A stretch of DNA of 43,203 nt from Kitasatospora aureofaciens (GCF_001188955.3 NZ_JPRF03000052.1:1-43203), one strand, 5' to 3'; positions 1 to 8,894 are shown, numbered from the stretch's first letter. Notes: generated from the letters alone by a model not told the origin. Program-made: numbers and translations.

Positions 1-67
1 GTTCGACTTGCATGTGTTAAGCACGCCGCCAGCGTTCGTCCTGAGCCAGGATCAAACTCTCCGTGAA
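1..67 (-). rRNA. 16S ribosomal RNA, 5' end only
   Basis: Read on the minus strand, 67 down to 1 carries the universal 16S start: the AGAGTTTGATCCTGGCTCAG primer site, then the helix ending in ACACATGCAAGTCGAAC. The mature 5' end should lie near 67 (TTCACGG...). Only about the first 67 bases of the roughly 1.5-kb gene are present, and the rest lies beyond the left edge. This is an rRNA operon transcribed away from tyrS. Confidence 0.98.
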
Positions 68-560
68 TGTTTACCCGTAATCGGGTCCACACCCGCGTTG
101 AGCGGCACGGCAACCACCGGAATAGGGTGATCCCGCGCACTGCGTCCTCGCTAGTGTTTGTTTCAAAAGGAATCTCCAACCCCGATTCAGATGATCGAGG
201 CCGGGGATGTCAACATATCTGGCGTTGACTTTTGGCACGCTGTTGAGTTCTCAAGGAACGGACGCTTCCTTCGGACCGCCTTCCAGCGGGCCCTCCGGGC
301 GCTTCGTTCTTTCGTGTTTCCAGCTTATCAGATGTTTTCCGCTCCATTTTCCGGAGTTTCATTCATCCAATTTCCCGAACTGGCCGGGGTCGCTTTCTGC
401 GACGACCACCACTTTAGCGCATTCCGACAGTCAATCGAAATTCACACTCACACCCGTTGGCGGCAACGCCGACAGACCCAAGCGAATGGGCTTCGAGGTG
501 TGAGGGTGGGTTGTGCTGAGTGAGGTGGCCGCTCCAGCGACTCGTTCAACACTAGGCCAC
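68..560 (-). promoter_or_regulatory. rRNA operon leader and promoter region
   Basis: This gene-free 490-base stretch lies upstream of the 16S gene. On the minus strand about 256-213 reads CCTTGAGAACTCAACAG followed by a GTGCC..AGTCAACGCCAGA stretch, an element I recognise from streptomycete rrn leaders (antitermination/processing region). Candidate -10 hexamers on the minus strand are TGATAA (330-325) and TAAAGT (416-411), and a TTGACT lies at 434-429. None has a well-spaced consensus -35, so individual promoters are unresolved. Multiple promoters are normal for streptomycete rrn operons. Short reading frames here look like chance and were not annotated. Confidence 0.6.
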
Positions 561-581
561 CCGGAGGACATCGTCAAACGT

Positions 582-613
582 CGAGGGCCGGATCTGTCCA
601 GATCCGGCCCTCG
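582..613 (-). terminator. tyrS terminator hairpin
   Basis: A perfect 14-bp inverted repeat (CGAGGGCCGGATCT at 582-595, loop GTCC, complement at 600-613) lies about 70 bases past the tyrS stop. It has no clear U-tract, as is common in streptomycetes. It insulates tyrS from the rrn promoters downstream. Confidence 0.85.
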
Positions 614-683
614 GGGCTCAAAGCCGCAGCTCAGAGCGGGTGCGCTTTCGGCCAGTTGATCAACTGGCGGGTCCTCGGACCGG

Positions 684-1961
684 TCAGCCGGCCGCCGGGA
701 CCAGCTCCGCTGCCGCCAGGTTGCGCTTGCCACGGCGCAGCACCAGCCAACGGCCGTGCAGCAGGTCGGCCTCGGTCGGTACCGCCTCCTCGTCCGTCAC
801 CTTGACGTTGTTGAGGTAGGCACCGCCCTCCTTGATCGTCCGGCGGGCGGCCGAGCGGCTCGGCGCCAGGCCGACGGCGACCAACAGGTCGACCACCGGC
901 TGGAGTTCGGTGACCTCGGCCTTCGGGACCTCGGCGAGGGCCGCGGCCAGGGTCGGGGCCTCCAGGTCGGCCAGGTCGCCCTGCCCGAACAGCGCCTTGG
1001 ACGCGGCGACCGCGCGCTCGTACTGCTCGGCCCCGTGCACCAGCGTGGTGAGCTCCTCGGCCAGGGCACGCTGGGCGAGGCGGGCGGCGGGGCGCTCGGC
1101 GGTCTCGCGCTCCAGCTCCTCGATCTCCTCCTTCGAGCGGAAGCTGAAGATCCGCAGGAAGTTGGAGACGTCCCGGTCGTCCGCGTTCAGCCAGAACTGG
1201 TAGAAGGCGTACGGGGTGGTGAGTTCCGGGTCGAGCCAGACCGTGCCGGACTCCGTCTTGCCGAACTTGGTGCCGTCGGCCTTGACGATCAGCGGCGTGG
1301 CCAGCGCGTGCACGGACTTGCCGTCCGCCTTGCGGATCAGGTCCGTACCGGCGGTGAGGTTGCCCCACTGGTCGCTGCCGCCGGTCTGCAGGGTGCAGCC
1401 GTAGCGGCGGTTCAGCTCCAGGTAGTCCATCCCCTGGAGGATCTGGTAGCTGAACTCGGTGTAGCTGATGCCCGCGTCGGAGTTGAGCCGTCGGGCGACG
1501 GCCTCCTTGGCGATCATGTTGTTGACCCGGAAGTACTTGCCGACGTCGCGCAGCAGGCTGATGGCCGACATCCCGGAGGTCCAGTCCAGGTTGTTCACCA
1601 TGCGCGCCGCGTACGGGCCCTCGAAGTCGAGGAAGCGCGAGACCTGACCGCGCAGGCGCTCGACCCAGCCGGCCACCGTCTCGGGGTCGTTGAGCACGCG
1701 CTCGGCGGTGGGCTTCGGGTCGCCGATCAGACCAGTGGCTCCGCCGACCAGGCCGAGCGGGAGGTTCCCCGCCTGCTGGATGCGGCGCATGGTGAGGATC
1801 TGGACCAGGTTGCCGAGGTGCAGGCTGGGGGCCGTCGGGTCGAAGCCGCAATAGAACGTGACCGGGCCGTCCGCGAACGCCTTGCGCAGTGCGTCCTCGT
1901 CGGTGGACAGGGCGATCAGCCCTCGCCACCGCAGCTCGTCGACGATGTCCGTCACGGTCAC
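684..1961 (-). CDS. tyrS: Tyrosyl-tRNA synthetase
   Basis: Class I aminoacyl-tRNA synthetase that charges tRNA-Tyr in the cytoplasm. The 425-residue protein is full length for bacterial TyrRS. It shows YCGFDPTAPSLHLGN around residues 37-51 (the HIGH-equivalent is HLGN 48-51), the tyrosine-binding stretch near 168-200 with GGSDQWGN, and KFGKT at 232-236 as the KMSKS-equivalent. A C-terminal S4 RNA-binding domain covers about 355-425. The GTG start has a GGAGAAG Shine-Dalgarno sequence just upstream; the apparent N-terminal extension beyond it is not homologous and is a shadow. A -10-like TAGGCT lies at 2048-2043 on the minus strand. The gene is a single-gene unit ending in the hairpin at 582-613. 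I see no T-box leader. Confidence 0.98.
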   Translation of the reverse strand: MTVTDIVDELRWRGLIALSTDEDALRKAFADGPVTFYCGFDPTAPSLHLGNLVQILTMRRIQQAGNLPLGLVGGATGLIGDPKPTAERVLNDPETVAGWVERLRGQVSRFLDFEGPYAARMVNNLDWTSGMSAISLLRDVGKYFRVNNMIAKEAVARRLNSDAGISYTEFSYQILQGMDYLELNRRYGCTLQTGGSDQWGNLTAGTDLIRKADGKSVHALATPLIVKADGTKFGKTESGTVWLDPELTTPYAFYQFWLNADDRDVSNFLRIFSFRSKEEIEELERETAERPAARLAQRALAEELTTLVHGAEQYERAVAASKALFGQGDLADLEAPTLAAALAEVPKAEVTELQPVVDLLVAVGLAPSRSAARRTIKEGGAYLNNVKVTDEEAVPTEADLLHGRWLVLRRGKRNLAAAELVPAAG

Positions 1962-2248
1962 GCTTCTCCTTCGATCGGGCGTCCGCCCGCTGTCGGCCCG
2001 GTTCGGTCGGGCCCCGGGGTCGGTACGACTCCAGCCTGATAGAGCCTACGCGGTTCCGGCCAGCGAGTTTCCCCCGAGGCACCTCGGGCGGGCAGCCCCG
2101 TTCCCCCCGGGCTCCTCCCCCGACACCGGAAATTCCGTTGTTCGTCGGCTGTGGGCCCATTCAGAGTGGGTTCACCGCCGTGCGGCGGCAGTGACGTGTG
2201 TGGAGACGGTCGTGCCGCCGTGGCACGCCCGTGGGAAGGGTGTGCCGA

Positions 2249-2779
2249 GTGCGCAACACGCTGGTTCTGAACGCTAGCTACGAGCCCCTGACGACGGTGT
2301 CGCTCCAGCGCGCCGTCGTCCTGGTGCTCCAGGACAAGGCGGTGGTGGAGCAGGCGCACCCGCTGCGCTCGATCCGGGGGACGGGCGTGGCCGTCCCGGT
2401 GCCACGGGTGATCAGGCTGCAGAGGTACGTGAGAGTGCCGTTCCGACAACAGGCCCCGTGGTCGAGGCGGGGTGTCCTGGCCCGGGACCAGCACCTTTGC
2501 GCGTACTGCGGGCGCCGGGCCACCACGGTGGACCACCTCCAGCCCCGGTCGCGCGGTGGCGAGGACAGCTGGATGAACACGGTGGCGGCGTGCGCCGAGG
2601 ACAACCAGCGCAAGGCCGACCGGACTCCGGAACAGGCCGGGATGAAACTGCTGCGGCGGCCGTTCGTGCCGACGCCGCAGGCCACCCTGATGCTGGCGCT
2701 CGGCCTGCGCGGCTCGGAGGCCCGCGAGCTCGCCGACTGGCTGCCCGCCGTACCGGCCCAACCGGTCACGGCGGCCTAG
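2249..2779 (+). CDS. HNH endonuclease family protein
   Basis: A 176-residue protein of the actinobacterial HNH family. The N-terminal half (VRNTLVLNASYEPL, residues 1-14) is the conserved opening of this family and fixes the GTG start at 2249, with GGAAGG about nine bases upstream. The HNH/zinc-finger core lies at about 84-122: CAYC (84-87), DH (95-96), N110, C115, N119 and K122. Such proteins are presumed metal-dependent DNA nucleases, but the substrate is unknown. It stands alone, divergent from tyrS, with no methylase or partner nearby to suggest restriction. It converges with the propeller gene over a GC-rich palindrome. Confidence 0.9.
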   Translation: MRNTLVLNASYEPLTTVSLQRAVVLVLQDKAVVEQAHPLRSIRGTGVAVPVPRVIRLQRYVRVPFRQQAPWSRRGVLARDQHLCAYCGRRATTVDHLQPRSRGGEDSWMNTVAACAEDNQRKADRTPEQAGMKLLRRPFVPTPQATLMLALGLRGSEARELADWLPAVPAQPVTAA

Positions 2780-2795
2780 CCCGGGCCGGCCCGGG
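2780..2795. terminator. GC palindrome between convergent genes
   Basis: A perfect 16-base palindrome, CCCGGGCCGGCCCGGG, starts one base after the HNH stop and precedes the end of the minus-strand propeller gene (2819). It probably folds with adjacent GC-rich sequence as a bidirectional terminator. It has no spacer or U-tract, so this is inference from position. Confidence 0.4.
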
Positions 2796-2818
2796 TGCCC
2801 TGGCCTGTCGGGCCCGGC

Positions 2819-4780
2819 TCAGTCCTTCGCCTGGTAGCCCGCCGCCGTGCCGTAGTTGGCCGCGTGTTCGGGCACCACGACCACCTGCCCGCCGCCGATC
2901 AGTACCCGCCCGGAGAGCAGCAGCGAGCCGGTGCCTGGCGGGAAGTTGCCGCCGACGGTCTCCTGGCCGCCCACCAGCGGGAAGCGGCCGAGGCGGGCGG
3001 GCTGGTCGCGACGCTCGTCGGCGGCGAGCACCAGCGAGCCGCCGTCGATGCCGACCGCGCGGGAGGTGCCCTTGGCGGCGGTCGGCGTCTTCCAGCGCTG
3101 CTTGCCGGTGTCCAGGTCGTAGCCGACCGCGGACACCGACCCGCCGCTGTTCGCCGGGGTCATCGCGGCGACCATCGTGCGGCCCTCGAAGAACACCTCG
3201 GGCGTGGCCGAAAACGTTCCGTGGGTGACGTTCAGCCGGCCGCCGTCGGTGACCACCGGGATCTCTACGGCCGGATCGCCGGCGGCGCCCCAGCCGAACA
3301 CCCGGTCGTCCTCGGGCTTCCCGCCGGTGGTGAGCACCACCGCCGGTTCGGCGGAGAGCACCGTCACCGTCTTCGGCTGGTTGTTCAGGCCCCGCCACCA
3401 GCTGACCTTGCCGTCCGCCGCGTTCAGCGCGACGGCCTGGTCGGCGGGCGTCGAGTCGGCGCAGGAGGAGGCGACCAGCACGGTCTTTCCGGTGACGCCC
3501 CCCGACAGGGTGCAGAACTTGCCTTGCCCGGTGTACTGCCAGACGTCCTTCCCGTCCGCAGCCGCCCAGGCCGCGGCCCGGTCGTCGCCGACCGCGATCA
3601 CCATGTCCTCGGTGACGCCGATCCGCGCCGAATAGGCGTCCTTGGAGTCCGAGAGGCTCTTGGTCCAGGCGGTCTTGCCGGTCTTGGTGTCCACGGCGGC
3701 GACCAGGGTGCAGGGGCTCTTCGGGTCCGCCTGCGGCCGGAACAGGGCCGCGCCCAGCCCGGCCTGGTTGACGCTCGCCGAGAGCCCGCACGGGACGGCC
3801 CCGGCCGCCGGGGGCTCGACCGACCAGGTCGGCTTGCCCGCCGTCCGGTCGTACGCGTGCACGCCCGAGCCGTCGGCGCGGACCACCGCGTCGGCCAGCA
3901 GCCAGCTGCCGACCAGCGTGTCGTCGCCCGCCTGCTGCGCGGCGGCGACGGGCTGCACCGACCAGACCTTGGTGTGCGCCACCGCGAACCCGGGTTCGCC
4001 GCCGCTGGACGCGGAGGCGCTTCCACCACCCTCGGCGCCGACCGTCAGCGCGGCGGTTATCAACACCCCGAGCGCGGCCACCCCGGCACCGGCCCGCACC
4101 AGCAGGGCCCGCCGGCTGGGCACGTGCTCCCCGGTCAGGACGGCCGCCCGGACCTTGTCCACCAGCGAGGAAGAGGAAGAGGAGGAAGGAGAAGCGGAAC
4201 CGCCGTCACCACCGCGGGGGCCCCGCCGGGCGGCCCGCGAGCGCGCTCCGGGCTCGGCAGGCCCAGCGGCCTCGGCCGCCGCACCCGTCGAGGGCTGGTC
4301 GACGGCCGGTTCGGGCTCCGCCGGGGTCTCCTCGATCTGCACGTAACCGTCGGCCGAGTAGTCGGCCCCCGCCGGGACGTACAGCCCCTCCCCCACCGGC
4401 TGAGCCTGCGGTACGGCGGCGCCGTACGACTGCTGCCCGTGGTCCGGGTACTGCTGCTGGTACGGCTGGAACTGCTCCTGCCCGCCGTACGCCCCCTGCC
4501 CAGGCCCGGGCCCGTACCCGTGCGCCTGGTCCTGGAGGCCGTGGCCGTCGAAGCCCTGCCCCTGGAAGTAGCCGCCCTCGACGTACCCGGTGTGCCCGTA
4601 ACCGCCCTGCTGCTCGTACGCGGCCTGGTCGTACTGCCACTGGCCGGGCGCCTGCGGCTGCGGCTGCTGCCACTGCGCGGCCTGCTGCTGCGGGTCGTAG
4701 TAGCCCTGCCAGTCCTGCCCGCCCTGGGGGTGCCACGGCTGCTGCTGGGCATGGGCGTCTCCGAAGGGCTCCTGTGCCAC
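2819..4780 (-). CDS. Membrane-anchored PQQ-like beta-propeller protein
   Basis: A 653-residue protein in three parts. Residues 1-200 are a low-complexity cytoplasmic arm rich in Q, Y, G and P. Residues 227-248 form a single membrane segment (ALLVRAGAGVAALGVLITAA). The C-terminal 400 residues are extracytoplasmic, with blades of the PQQ/YVTN type (DRTAGKPTWSVE, DTKTGKTAWTK, AADGKDVWQYTGQ, NAADGKVSWWRG, DLDTGKQRWKTP). This family is common in streptomycetes and lacks the PQQ-dehydrogenase active site; a scaffold or sensor role is inference. GTG start with GGGAGG upstream. The acidic/serine stretch near 195-206 separates arm from membrane segment. A second, smaller PQQ-like anchored protein lies at 40685-41683. 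Confidence 0.85.
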   Translation of the reverse strand: MAQEPFGDAHAQQQPWHPQGGQDWQGYYDPQQQAAQWQQPQPQAPGQWQYDQAAYEQQGGYGHTGYVEGGYFQGQGFDGHGLQDQAHGYGPGPGQGAYGGQEQFQPYQQQYPDHGQQSYGAAVPQAQPVGEGLYVPAGADYSADGYVQIEETPAEPEPAVDQPSTGAAAEAAGPAEPGARSRAARRGPRGGDGGSASPSSSSSSSLVDKVRAAVLTGEHVPSRRALLVRAGAGVAALGVLITAALTVGAEGGGSASASSGGEPGFAVAHTKVWSVQPVAAAQQAGDDTLVGSWLLADAVVRADGSGVHAYDRTAGKPTWSVEPPAAGAVPCGLSASVNQAGLGAALFRPQADPKSPCTLVAAVDTKTGKTAWTKSLSDSKDAYSARIGVTEDMVIAVGDDRAAAWAAADGKDVWQYTGQGKFCTLSGGVTGKTVLVASSCADSTPADQAVALNAADGKVSWWRGLNNQPKTVTVLSAEPAVVLTTGGKPEDDRVFGWGAAGDPAVEIPVVTDGGRLNVTHGTFSATPEVFFEGRTMVAAMTPANSGGSVSAVGYDLDTGKQRWKTPTAAKGTSRAVGIDGGSLVLAADERRDQPARLGRFPLVGGQETVGGNFPPGTGSLLLSGRVLIGGGQVVVVPEHAANYGTAAGYQAKD

Positions 4781-4890
4781 CGTTCCGTCCCTCCCAGCCC
4801 CCCAGCCGGCCTGCCAATTGCGGCAGTCAGCATCTCACGCCCGCCCGGGCCAGCTGCCCGGGCCCTCGACGCGGTGCCGGGGGCCGGGCC

Positions 4891-5196
4891 TCAGTCGGCC
4901 GACTCGGCGCGCAGGGCCTCGTCGATGCGGGCGGCGAGGGTGAAGTCCAGGCCGGTGAGCCCGCCCGCGCTGTGGGTGGACAGCACGAAGCGCAGGGTGC
5001 GCCAGCGGATGTCGATGTCGGGGTGGTGGTCGAGTTCTTGGGCCTGCTCGGCGACGGCGACGACCACCCGGATCGCGGCCGGGAAGTCGGGGGCGTCCGC
5101 GCTGCGGACGATGCTGTCGCCGTCCCGGCTCCACCTGGGCACGTCCGCCAGCGCCGCCGCGATCTCGTCCTCGCTCAGTCGTGCCCTGCTGCTCAT
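4891..5196 (-). CDS. 4a-hydroxytetrahydrobiopterin dehydratase (PCD/DCoH family)
   Basis: A 101-residue protein, the usual length for pterin-4a-carbinolamine dehydratase, which recycles the pterin cofactor of aromatic amino-acid hydroxylases. It carries the family signature ELDHHPDIDI (54-63, catalytic HHP 57-59) and the second histidine in STHSAGGLT (75). ATG start with GGAG seven bases upstream. It lies 54 bases after DUF1272 on the same strand, so co-transcription is possible. No phenylalanine hydroxylase or pterin gene is in the window, so the physiological substrate is unresolved. Confidence 0.93.
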   Translation of the reverse strand: MSSRARLSEDEIAAALADVPRWSRDGDSIVRSADAPDFPAAIRVVVAVAEQAQELDHHPDIDIRWRTLRFVLSTHSAGGLTGLDFTLAARIDEALRAESAD

Positions 5197-5250
5197 GGGT
5201 GCGCTCCGGGTCTCGTCGGTGGTACCGGTGGGGTGCCGGTGGGGGGTTCG

Positions 5251-5430
5251 TCAGTCGGCCTTCCGGCGCGGACGGGCCACCAGTTCGCCGCCGCAGTTGG
5301 GGCAGTTGGCGGCCATGGCCTCGGTGCAGTCCGCGCAGAAGGTGCACTCGTAGGAACATATCGAGGCGGGGCCGTCGGCGGTCAGCGACACCTCGCAGCG
5401 CTCGCAGGTCTCACGCATCTCCAGTGCCAT
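5251..5430 (-). CDS. DUF1272 small cysteine-rich protein
   Basis: A 59-residue protein. It begins MALEMRETCERC and carries C9, C12, C25, C30, C33, C36, C44 and C47 in CxxC-type pairs (CERC, CADC, CPNC), the DUF1272 pattern. It probably binds zinc in a ribbon fold; the function is unknown. The strong Shine-Dalgarno sequence GGAGGAG ends about eight bases before the ATG. The gene lies between the TSUP permease and the pterin dehydratase on the same strand. It has a C-terminal basic tail (RPRRKAD). Confidence 0.9.
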   Translation of the reverse strand: MALEMRETCERCEVSLTADGPASICSYECTFCADCTEAMAANCPNCGGELVARPRRKAD

Positions 5431-5453
5431 GGGCAGTCTCCTCCGATGTTGGC

Positions 5454-5492
5454 ACGGTCCGACGGTCGGTCAGTAGTACGGTCCGACCGTCG
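5454..5492. repeat. Inverted and direct repeats upstream of DUF1272
   Basis: ACGGTCCGAC occurs twice (5454-5463 and 5478-5487), 24 bases apart. ACGGTCGG and CCGACCGT form an 8-bp inverted repeat around a 13-base loop in the same interval. It sits between the TSUP stop codon and the DUF1272 start. It could terminate the TSUP transcript or be an operator for DUF1272; sequence alone does not decide. Confidence 0.5.
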
Positions 5493-5493
5493 T

Positions 5494-6252
5494 TCAACTA
5501 AGCAAAAGCTTGGTGACGGCCGCCAGTCCGACCACCACGATGACCGCGCGCAGCACGACCGGCGGAAGGCGGCGGCCGACCTTGGCGCCGAGCAGGCCGC
5601 CGACCAGCGAGCCCGCCGCGATCAGCCCGGCGGCCGTCCAGTTCACCGTCGAGGTGAACAGGAAGAACAGGGCGGCGACCCCGTTGACGATCATCGCCAG
5701 GGCGTTCTTCACCGCGTTGATGCGCTGCAGGTCCTCCTGGAGCATCATGCCCATCAGCGCCATCAGCAGGACGCCCTGCGCGGCGCCGAAGTAGCCGCCG
5801 TAGATGCCGGTGAGGAACACCCCGGCCAGCAGCACCAGGCTGCCGTCCGGGTCGCCGTCGGCCCGGCGGCGGGCCGCGACGGCCTTGGCCACCCGGGGCT
5901 GGATGACCACCAGGACGAGCGCGAGCAGGATCAGCGCCGGGACGATCGCGTCGAAGGCACCGCTCGGCAGCTTGGTCAGCAGCAGTGCGCCGAGCAGCCC
6001 GCCGAGCAGCGAGGCGGTGCCCATCCGCCGCAACCGGCGGCCCTGGCCGACCAGTTCGCGGCGGTAGCCGATCACGCCGCTGAGCGAGCCGGGCACCAGG
6101 CCGAAGGAGTTGGAGACGTTGGCGGTCACCGGCGGGATGCCGACGGCGAGCAGCACCGGGAAGGTGATCAGGGTGCCGGAGCCGACGATCACGTTGATCA
6201 TCCCGGCCCCGACGCCGGCCGCCAGGACGGCGATCGCCTCCCAGAGCGTCAT
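5494..6252 (-). CDS. TSUP (TauE/SafE) family sulfite-exporter-type permease
   Basis: A 252-residue integral membrane protein with about seven or eight hydrophobic segments and the two glycine-rich half-repeats typical of the TSUP family: IAVLAAGVGAGMINVIVGSG near 6-26 and LAGVFLTGIYGGYFGAAQGV near 146-165. The family moves sulfite, sulfoacetate, taurine-derived anions or other small organosulfur anions; the substrate here cannot be read from sequence. The ATG start follows AGGAGAGG. The gene stands upstream of DUF1272 with no sulfur-metabolism genes nearby. Confidence 0.92.
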   Translation of the reverse strand: MTLWEAIAVLAAGVGAGMINVIVGSGTLITFPVLLAVGIPPVTANVSNSFGLVPGSLSGVIGYRRELVGQGRRLRRMGTASLLGGLLGALLLTKLPSGAFDAIVPALILLALVLVVIQPRVAKAVAARRRADGDPDGSLVLLAGVFLTGIYGGYFGAAQGVLLMALMGMMLQEDLQRINAVKNALAMIVNGVAALFFLFTSTVNWTAAGLIAAGSLVGGLLGAKVGRRLPPVVLRAVIVVVGLAAVTKLLLS

Positions 6253-6426
6253 GTGTCACCTCTCCTAGCGGTCCTGTCCGAGGGGATCATGCCGGACCCC
6301 GCCCCGGCCGGACCAGGCCCGCCCACGATTCGGGACGTACGCCACACCGCCGGTACGCCGCACCGGCCGCACCGGCCGTACCACCGCACCGCCGCACCGC
6401 CCGTGCGCTAACCGGGAGAACGCCGA

Positions 6427-6454
6427 GGGCCCGCCACCACCAGGCAGCGGGCCC
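6427..6454 (-). terminator. Terminator after the SPFH gene
   Basis: GGGCCCGC (6427-6434) and GCGGGCCC (6447-6454) form a perfect 8-bp stem with a 12-base loop, about 20 bases past the SPFH stop on the minus strand. Confidence 0.65.
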
Positions 6455-6475
6455 CCGACCGGAGAACTCGGCCGA

Positions 6476-7528
6476 TCACTCCGGGTCGATCTTGCGGTAC
6501 TCCCGCGCCGGGTCCACCCGCGGACGGGCGGCGCCCTTCTCGACGTCCACCGGCCGCGGCCCGGCCGCCGGGTCGATCGGCACCTGGGTCGCCGCCGGGG
6601 GCGTCTGCGGCACGCTCGGCGCCGCCACCGCACCGCCGTTAGCTCCCCCACCGTTGCCGGCCAGACCGGTGAAGGCACCGCCGAGGCCCTTGAGCGCGTC
6701 GCCGACCTCGCTGGGGATGATCCAGAGCTTGTTGGAGTCGCCCTTGGCCAGCTCGGGCAGGGTCTGCAGGTACTGGTAGGCGAGCAGCTTCTGGTCGGCG
6801 TCGCCGTCGTGGATGGCCTCGAAGACCGTCCGGATCGCGGCGGCCTCACCGTCGGCGCGCAGCACCGCGGCCTGCGCCTCACCCTCGGCGCGGAGCACGT
6901 CCGCCTGCTTCTCACCCTCGGCCTTGAGGATCTGCGCCTGGCGCTGGCCCTCGGCGGTGAGGATCGCGGCGCGCTTGTCACGGTCGGCGCGCATCTGCTT
7001 CTCCATCGAGTCCTGGATGGAGGTCGGCGGCTCGATCGCCTTCAGCTCGACGCGGTTGACCCGGATGCCCCACTTGCCGGTGGCCTCGTCCAGCACCCCG
7101 CGCAGACCGGCGTTGATGACCTCGCGCGAGGTCAGGGTGGACTCCAGGTCCATCGAGCCGATGATGTTGCGCAGCGTGGTGACGGTCAGCTGCTCGATGG
7201 CCTGGATGTAGCTGGCGACCTCGTAGGTGGCCGCCCGGGGGTCGGTGACCTGGTAATAGATGACGGTGTCGATGTTGACCACCAGGTTGTCCTGGGTGAT
7301 CACCGGCTGCGGCGGGAACGGCACGACCTGCTCGCGCAGGTCGATGCGGTTGCGGACCCGGTCGATGAACGGGACGACGATGTTCAGCCCTGCGTTGAGC
7401 GTCCGGGTGTAGCGGCCGAAGCGCTCCACGATCGCGGCGCTGGCCTGCGGGATGACCTGGATCGTCTTGATCAGCGCGATGAAGGCCACCACGACCAGGA
7501 CGACCAAAACGATAAGGACGGGTTCCAC
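6476..7528 (-). CDS. SPFH/stomatin-prohibitin family membrane protein
   Basis: A 350-residue protein of the stomatin/QmcA type, an oligomeric scaffold on the cytoplasmic side of the membrane. Residues 3-21 form an N-terminal membrane anchor (PVLIVLVVLVVVAFIALI). The SPFH domain spans about 23-190 (IPQASAAIVERFGRY, then IDLREQVVPFPPQPVITQDN). An Ala/Glu/Gln coiled-coil follows at about 195-250 with repeated AEGE/ADGE units, then a Gly/Pro-rich tail. The GTG at 7528 is chosen because it places the anchor at the N-terminus; longer readings run into NfeD coding sequence. It follows the NfeD gene by 10 bases, the standard NfeD-SPFH arrangement linked to membrane-domain organisation. Confidence 0.95.
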   Translation of the reverse strand: MEPVLIVLVVLVVVAFIALIKTIQVIPQASAAIVERFGRYTRTLNAGLNIVVPFIDRVRNRIDLREQVVPFPPQPVITQDNLVVNIDTVIYYQVTDPRAATYEVASYIQAIEQLTVTTLRNIIGSMDLESTLTSREVINAGLRGVLDEATGKWGIRVNRVELKAIEPPTSIQDSMEKQMRADRDKRAAILTAEGQRQAQILKAEGEKQADVLRAEGEAQAAVLRADGEAAAIRTVFEAIHDGDADQKLLAYQYLQTLPELAKGDSNKLWIIPSEVGDALKGLGGAFTGLAGNGGGANGGAVAAPSVPQTPPAATQVPIDPAAGPRPVDVEKGAARPRVDPAREYRKIDPE

Positions 7529-7538
7529 GGACTCTCCC

Positions 7539-7961
7539 CTAGACGACCAGGGCGGTCGCGCCCTGGATTTCGACGACGTCGACCTGCTGCCCGGGCTGGT
7601 AGACCTGGTCCGGGTGGAGCGCGCGGGCCGACCAGATCTCGCCGTTGAGCTTGATCCGTCCGCCCTCACCGTCGACGGTTTCCGCGACGACCGCGGTGGC
7701 GCCCTGGAGCGCCTCGATGCCCATCCTGATCTGCGGCCCCCGCTGCAGCTGCCGGTAGGCGATCGGACGGACGAAGGCCACCAGCGCGACCGAGACCACC
7801 AGGAAGGTCACGGCCTGGAGGACCACCCCGGCGCCCAGCCCGGCGACCCCGGCGGCCGCCAGCGCGCCGACGGCGAACATGGCGAACTCCGGCATCGCGG
7901 TGAGCACCAGCGGTATGCCGAGGGCCGCGGCGGCCAGAAGCCACCAGATCCAGCTGTCCAC
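7539..7961 (-). CDS. NfeD family membrane protein
   Basis: A 140-residue short NfeD protein: three hydrophobic segments (about 4-23, 26-45, 47-66) followed by the soluble OB-fold at about 78-140 (GIEALQGATAVVAETVDGEGGRIKLNGEIWSARA and PGQQVDVVEIQGATALVV). The OB-fold partners SPFH oligomers, and the SPFH gene follows directly. The GTG start at 7961 has TAGGAT exactly six bases upstream on the minus strand and no Shine-Dalgarno sequence, so the mRNA is probably leaderless. This short form lacks the ClpP-like protease domain of long NfeD. Confidence 0.94.
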   Translation of the reverse strand: MDSWIWWLLAAAALGIPLVLTAMPEFAMFAVGALAAAGVAGLGAGVVLQAVTFLVVSVALVAFVRPIAYRQLQRGPQIRMGIEALQGATAVVAETVDGEGGRIKLNGEIWSARALHPDQVYQPGQQVDVVEIQGATALVV

Positions 7962-7973
7962 ACGTCCATCCTA
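7962..7973 (-). promoter_or_regulatory. Leaderless-type promoter for NfeD-SPFH
   Basis: On the minus strand the -10-like TAGGAT occupies 7973-7968, followed by six bases and then the GTG start at 7961. A transcript starting about seven bases after the -10 would begin at the start codon. No convincing -35 is visible. Confidence 0.55.
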
Positions 7974-8017
7974 GGGAGCGAAGGGCCTCCGAGGCGGACA
8001 GTTCCCGCAGGTCGAGG

Positions 8018-8083
8018 GGCGGAAACCGGTCGCACGTGCGACCGGCTCCGCCAGGCCTTCGCCAGGGCCCGTCCGACGGGCCC
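8018..8083 (-). terminator. Two hairpins downstream of the ABC ATPase gene
   Basis: GGGCCCG TCCGA CGGGCCC (a 7-bp stem, 8065-8083) lies 20 bases past the ABC ATPase stop. A longer interrupted stem follows at 8018-8052, built round a perfect 20-base palindrome centred between 8035 and 8036 (CCGGTCGCAC / GTGCGACCGG) with GGCGGA/TCCGCC flanks. Both probably terminate the ABC transcript before the NfeD promoter. Confidence 0.65.
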
Positions 8084-8102
8084 CGGCCGGACGGACGGAG
8101 GG

Positions 8103-8894
<792 letters not shown>

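Noticed and set aside
158..733. Several open reading frames in the rrn leader region (both strands)
   Set aside because: They sit on the rRNA promoter/leader or the tyrS 3' end, have no recognisable protein and no ribosome-binding site.
631..2160. A 509-codon frame on the minus strand over tyrS
   Set aside because: Arg/Gly/Pro-rich translation typical of a shadow frame in high-GC DNA; the tyrS frame is clearly the gene.
2041..2200. Possible T-box or riboswitch upstream of tyrS
   Set aside because: No T-box core or specifier stem was visible in the short interval, and only a -10-like TAGGCT is apparent.
2795..5353. An 852-codon plus-strand frame opposite the propeller protein
   Set aside because: Antisense shadow without domain signatures; the minus-strand gene has a clear membrane segment and propeller repeats.
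6300..6420. ACCGCACCGCC-type repeats upstream of the TSUP gene
   Set aside because: Low-complexity GC sequence without regular period; not a CRISPR or VNTR.
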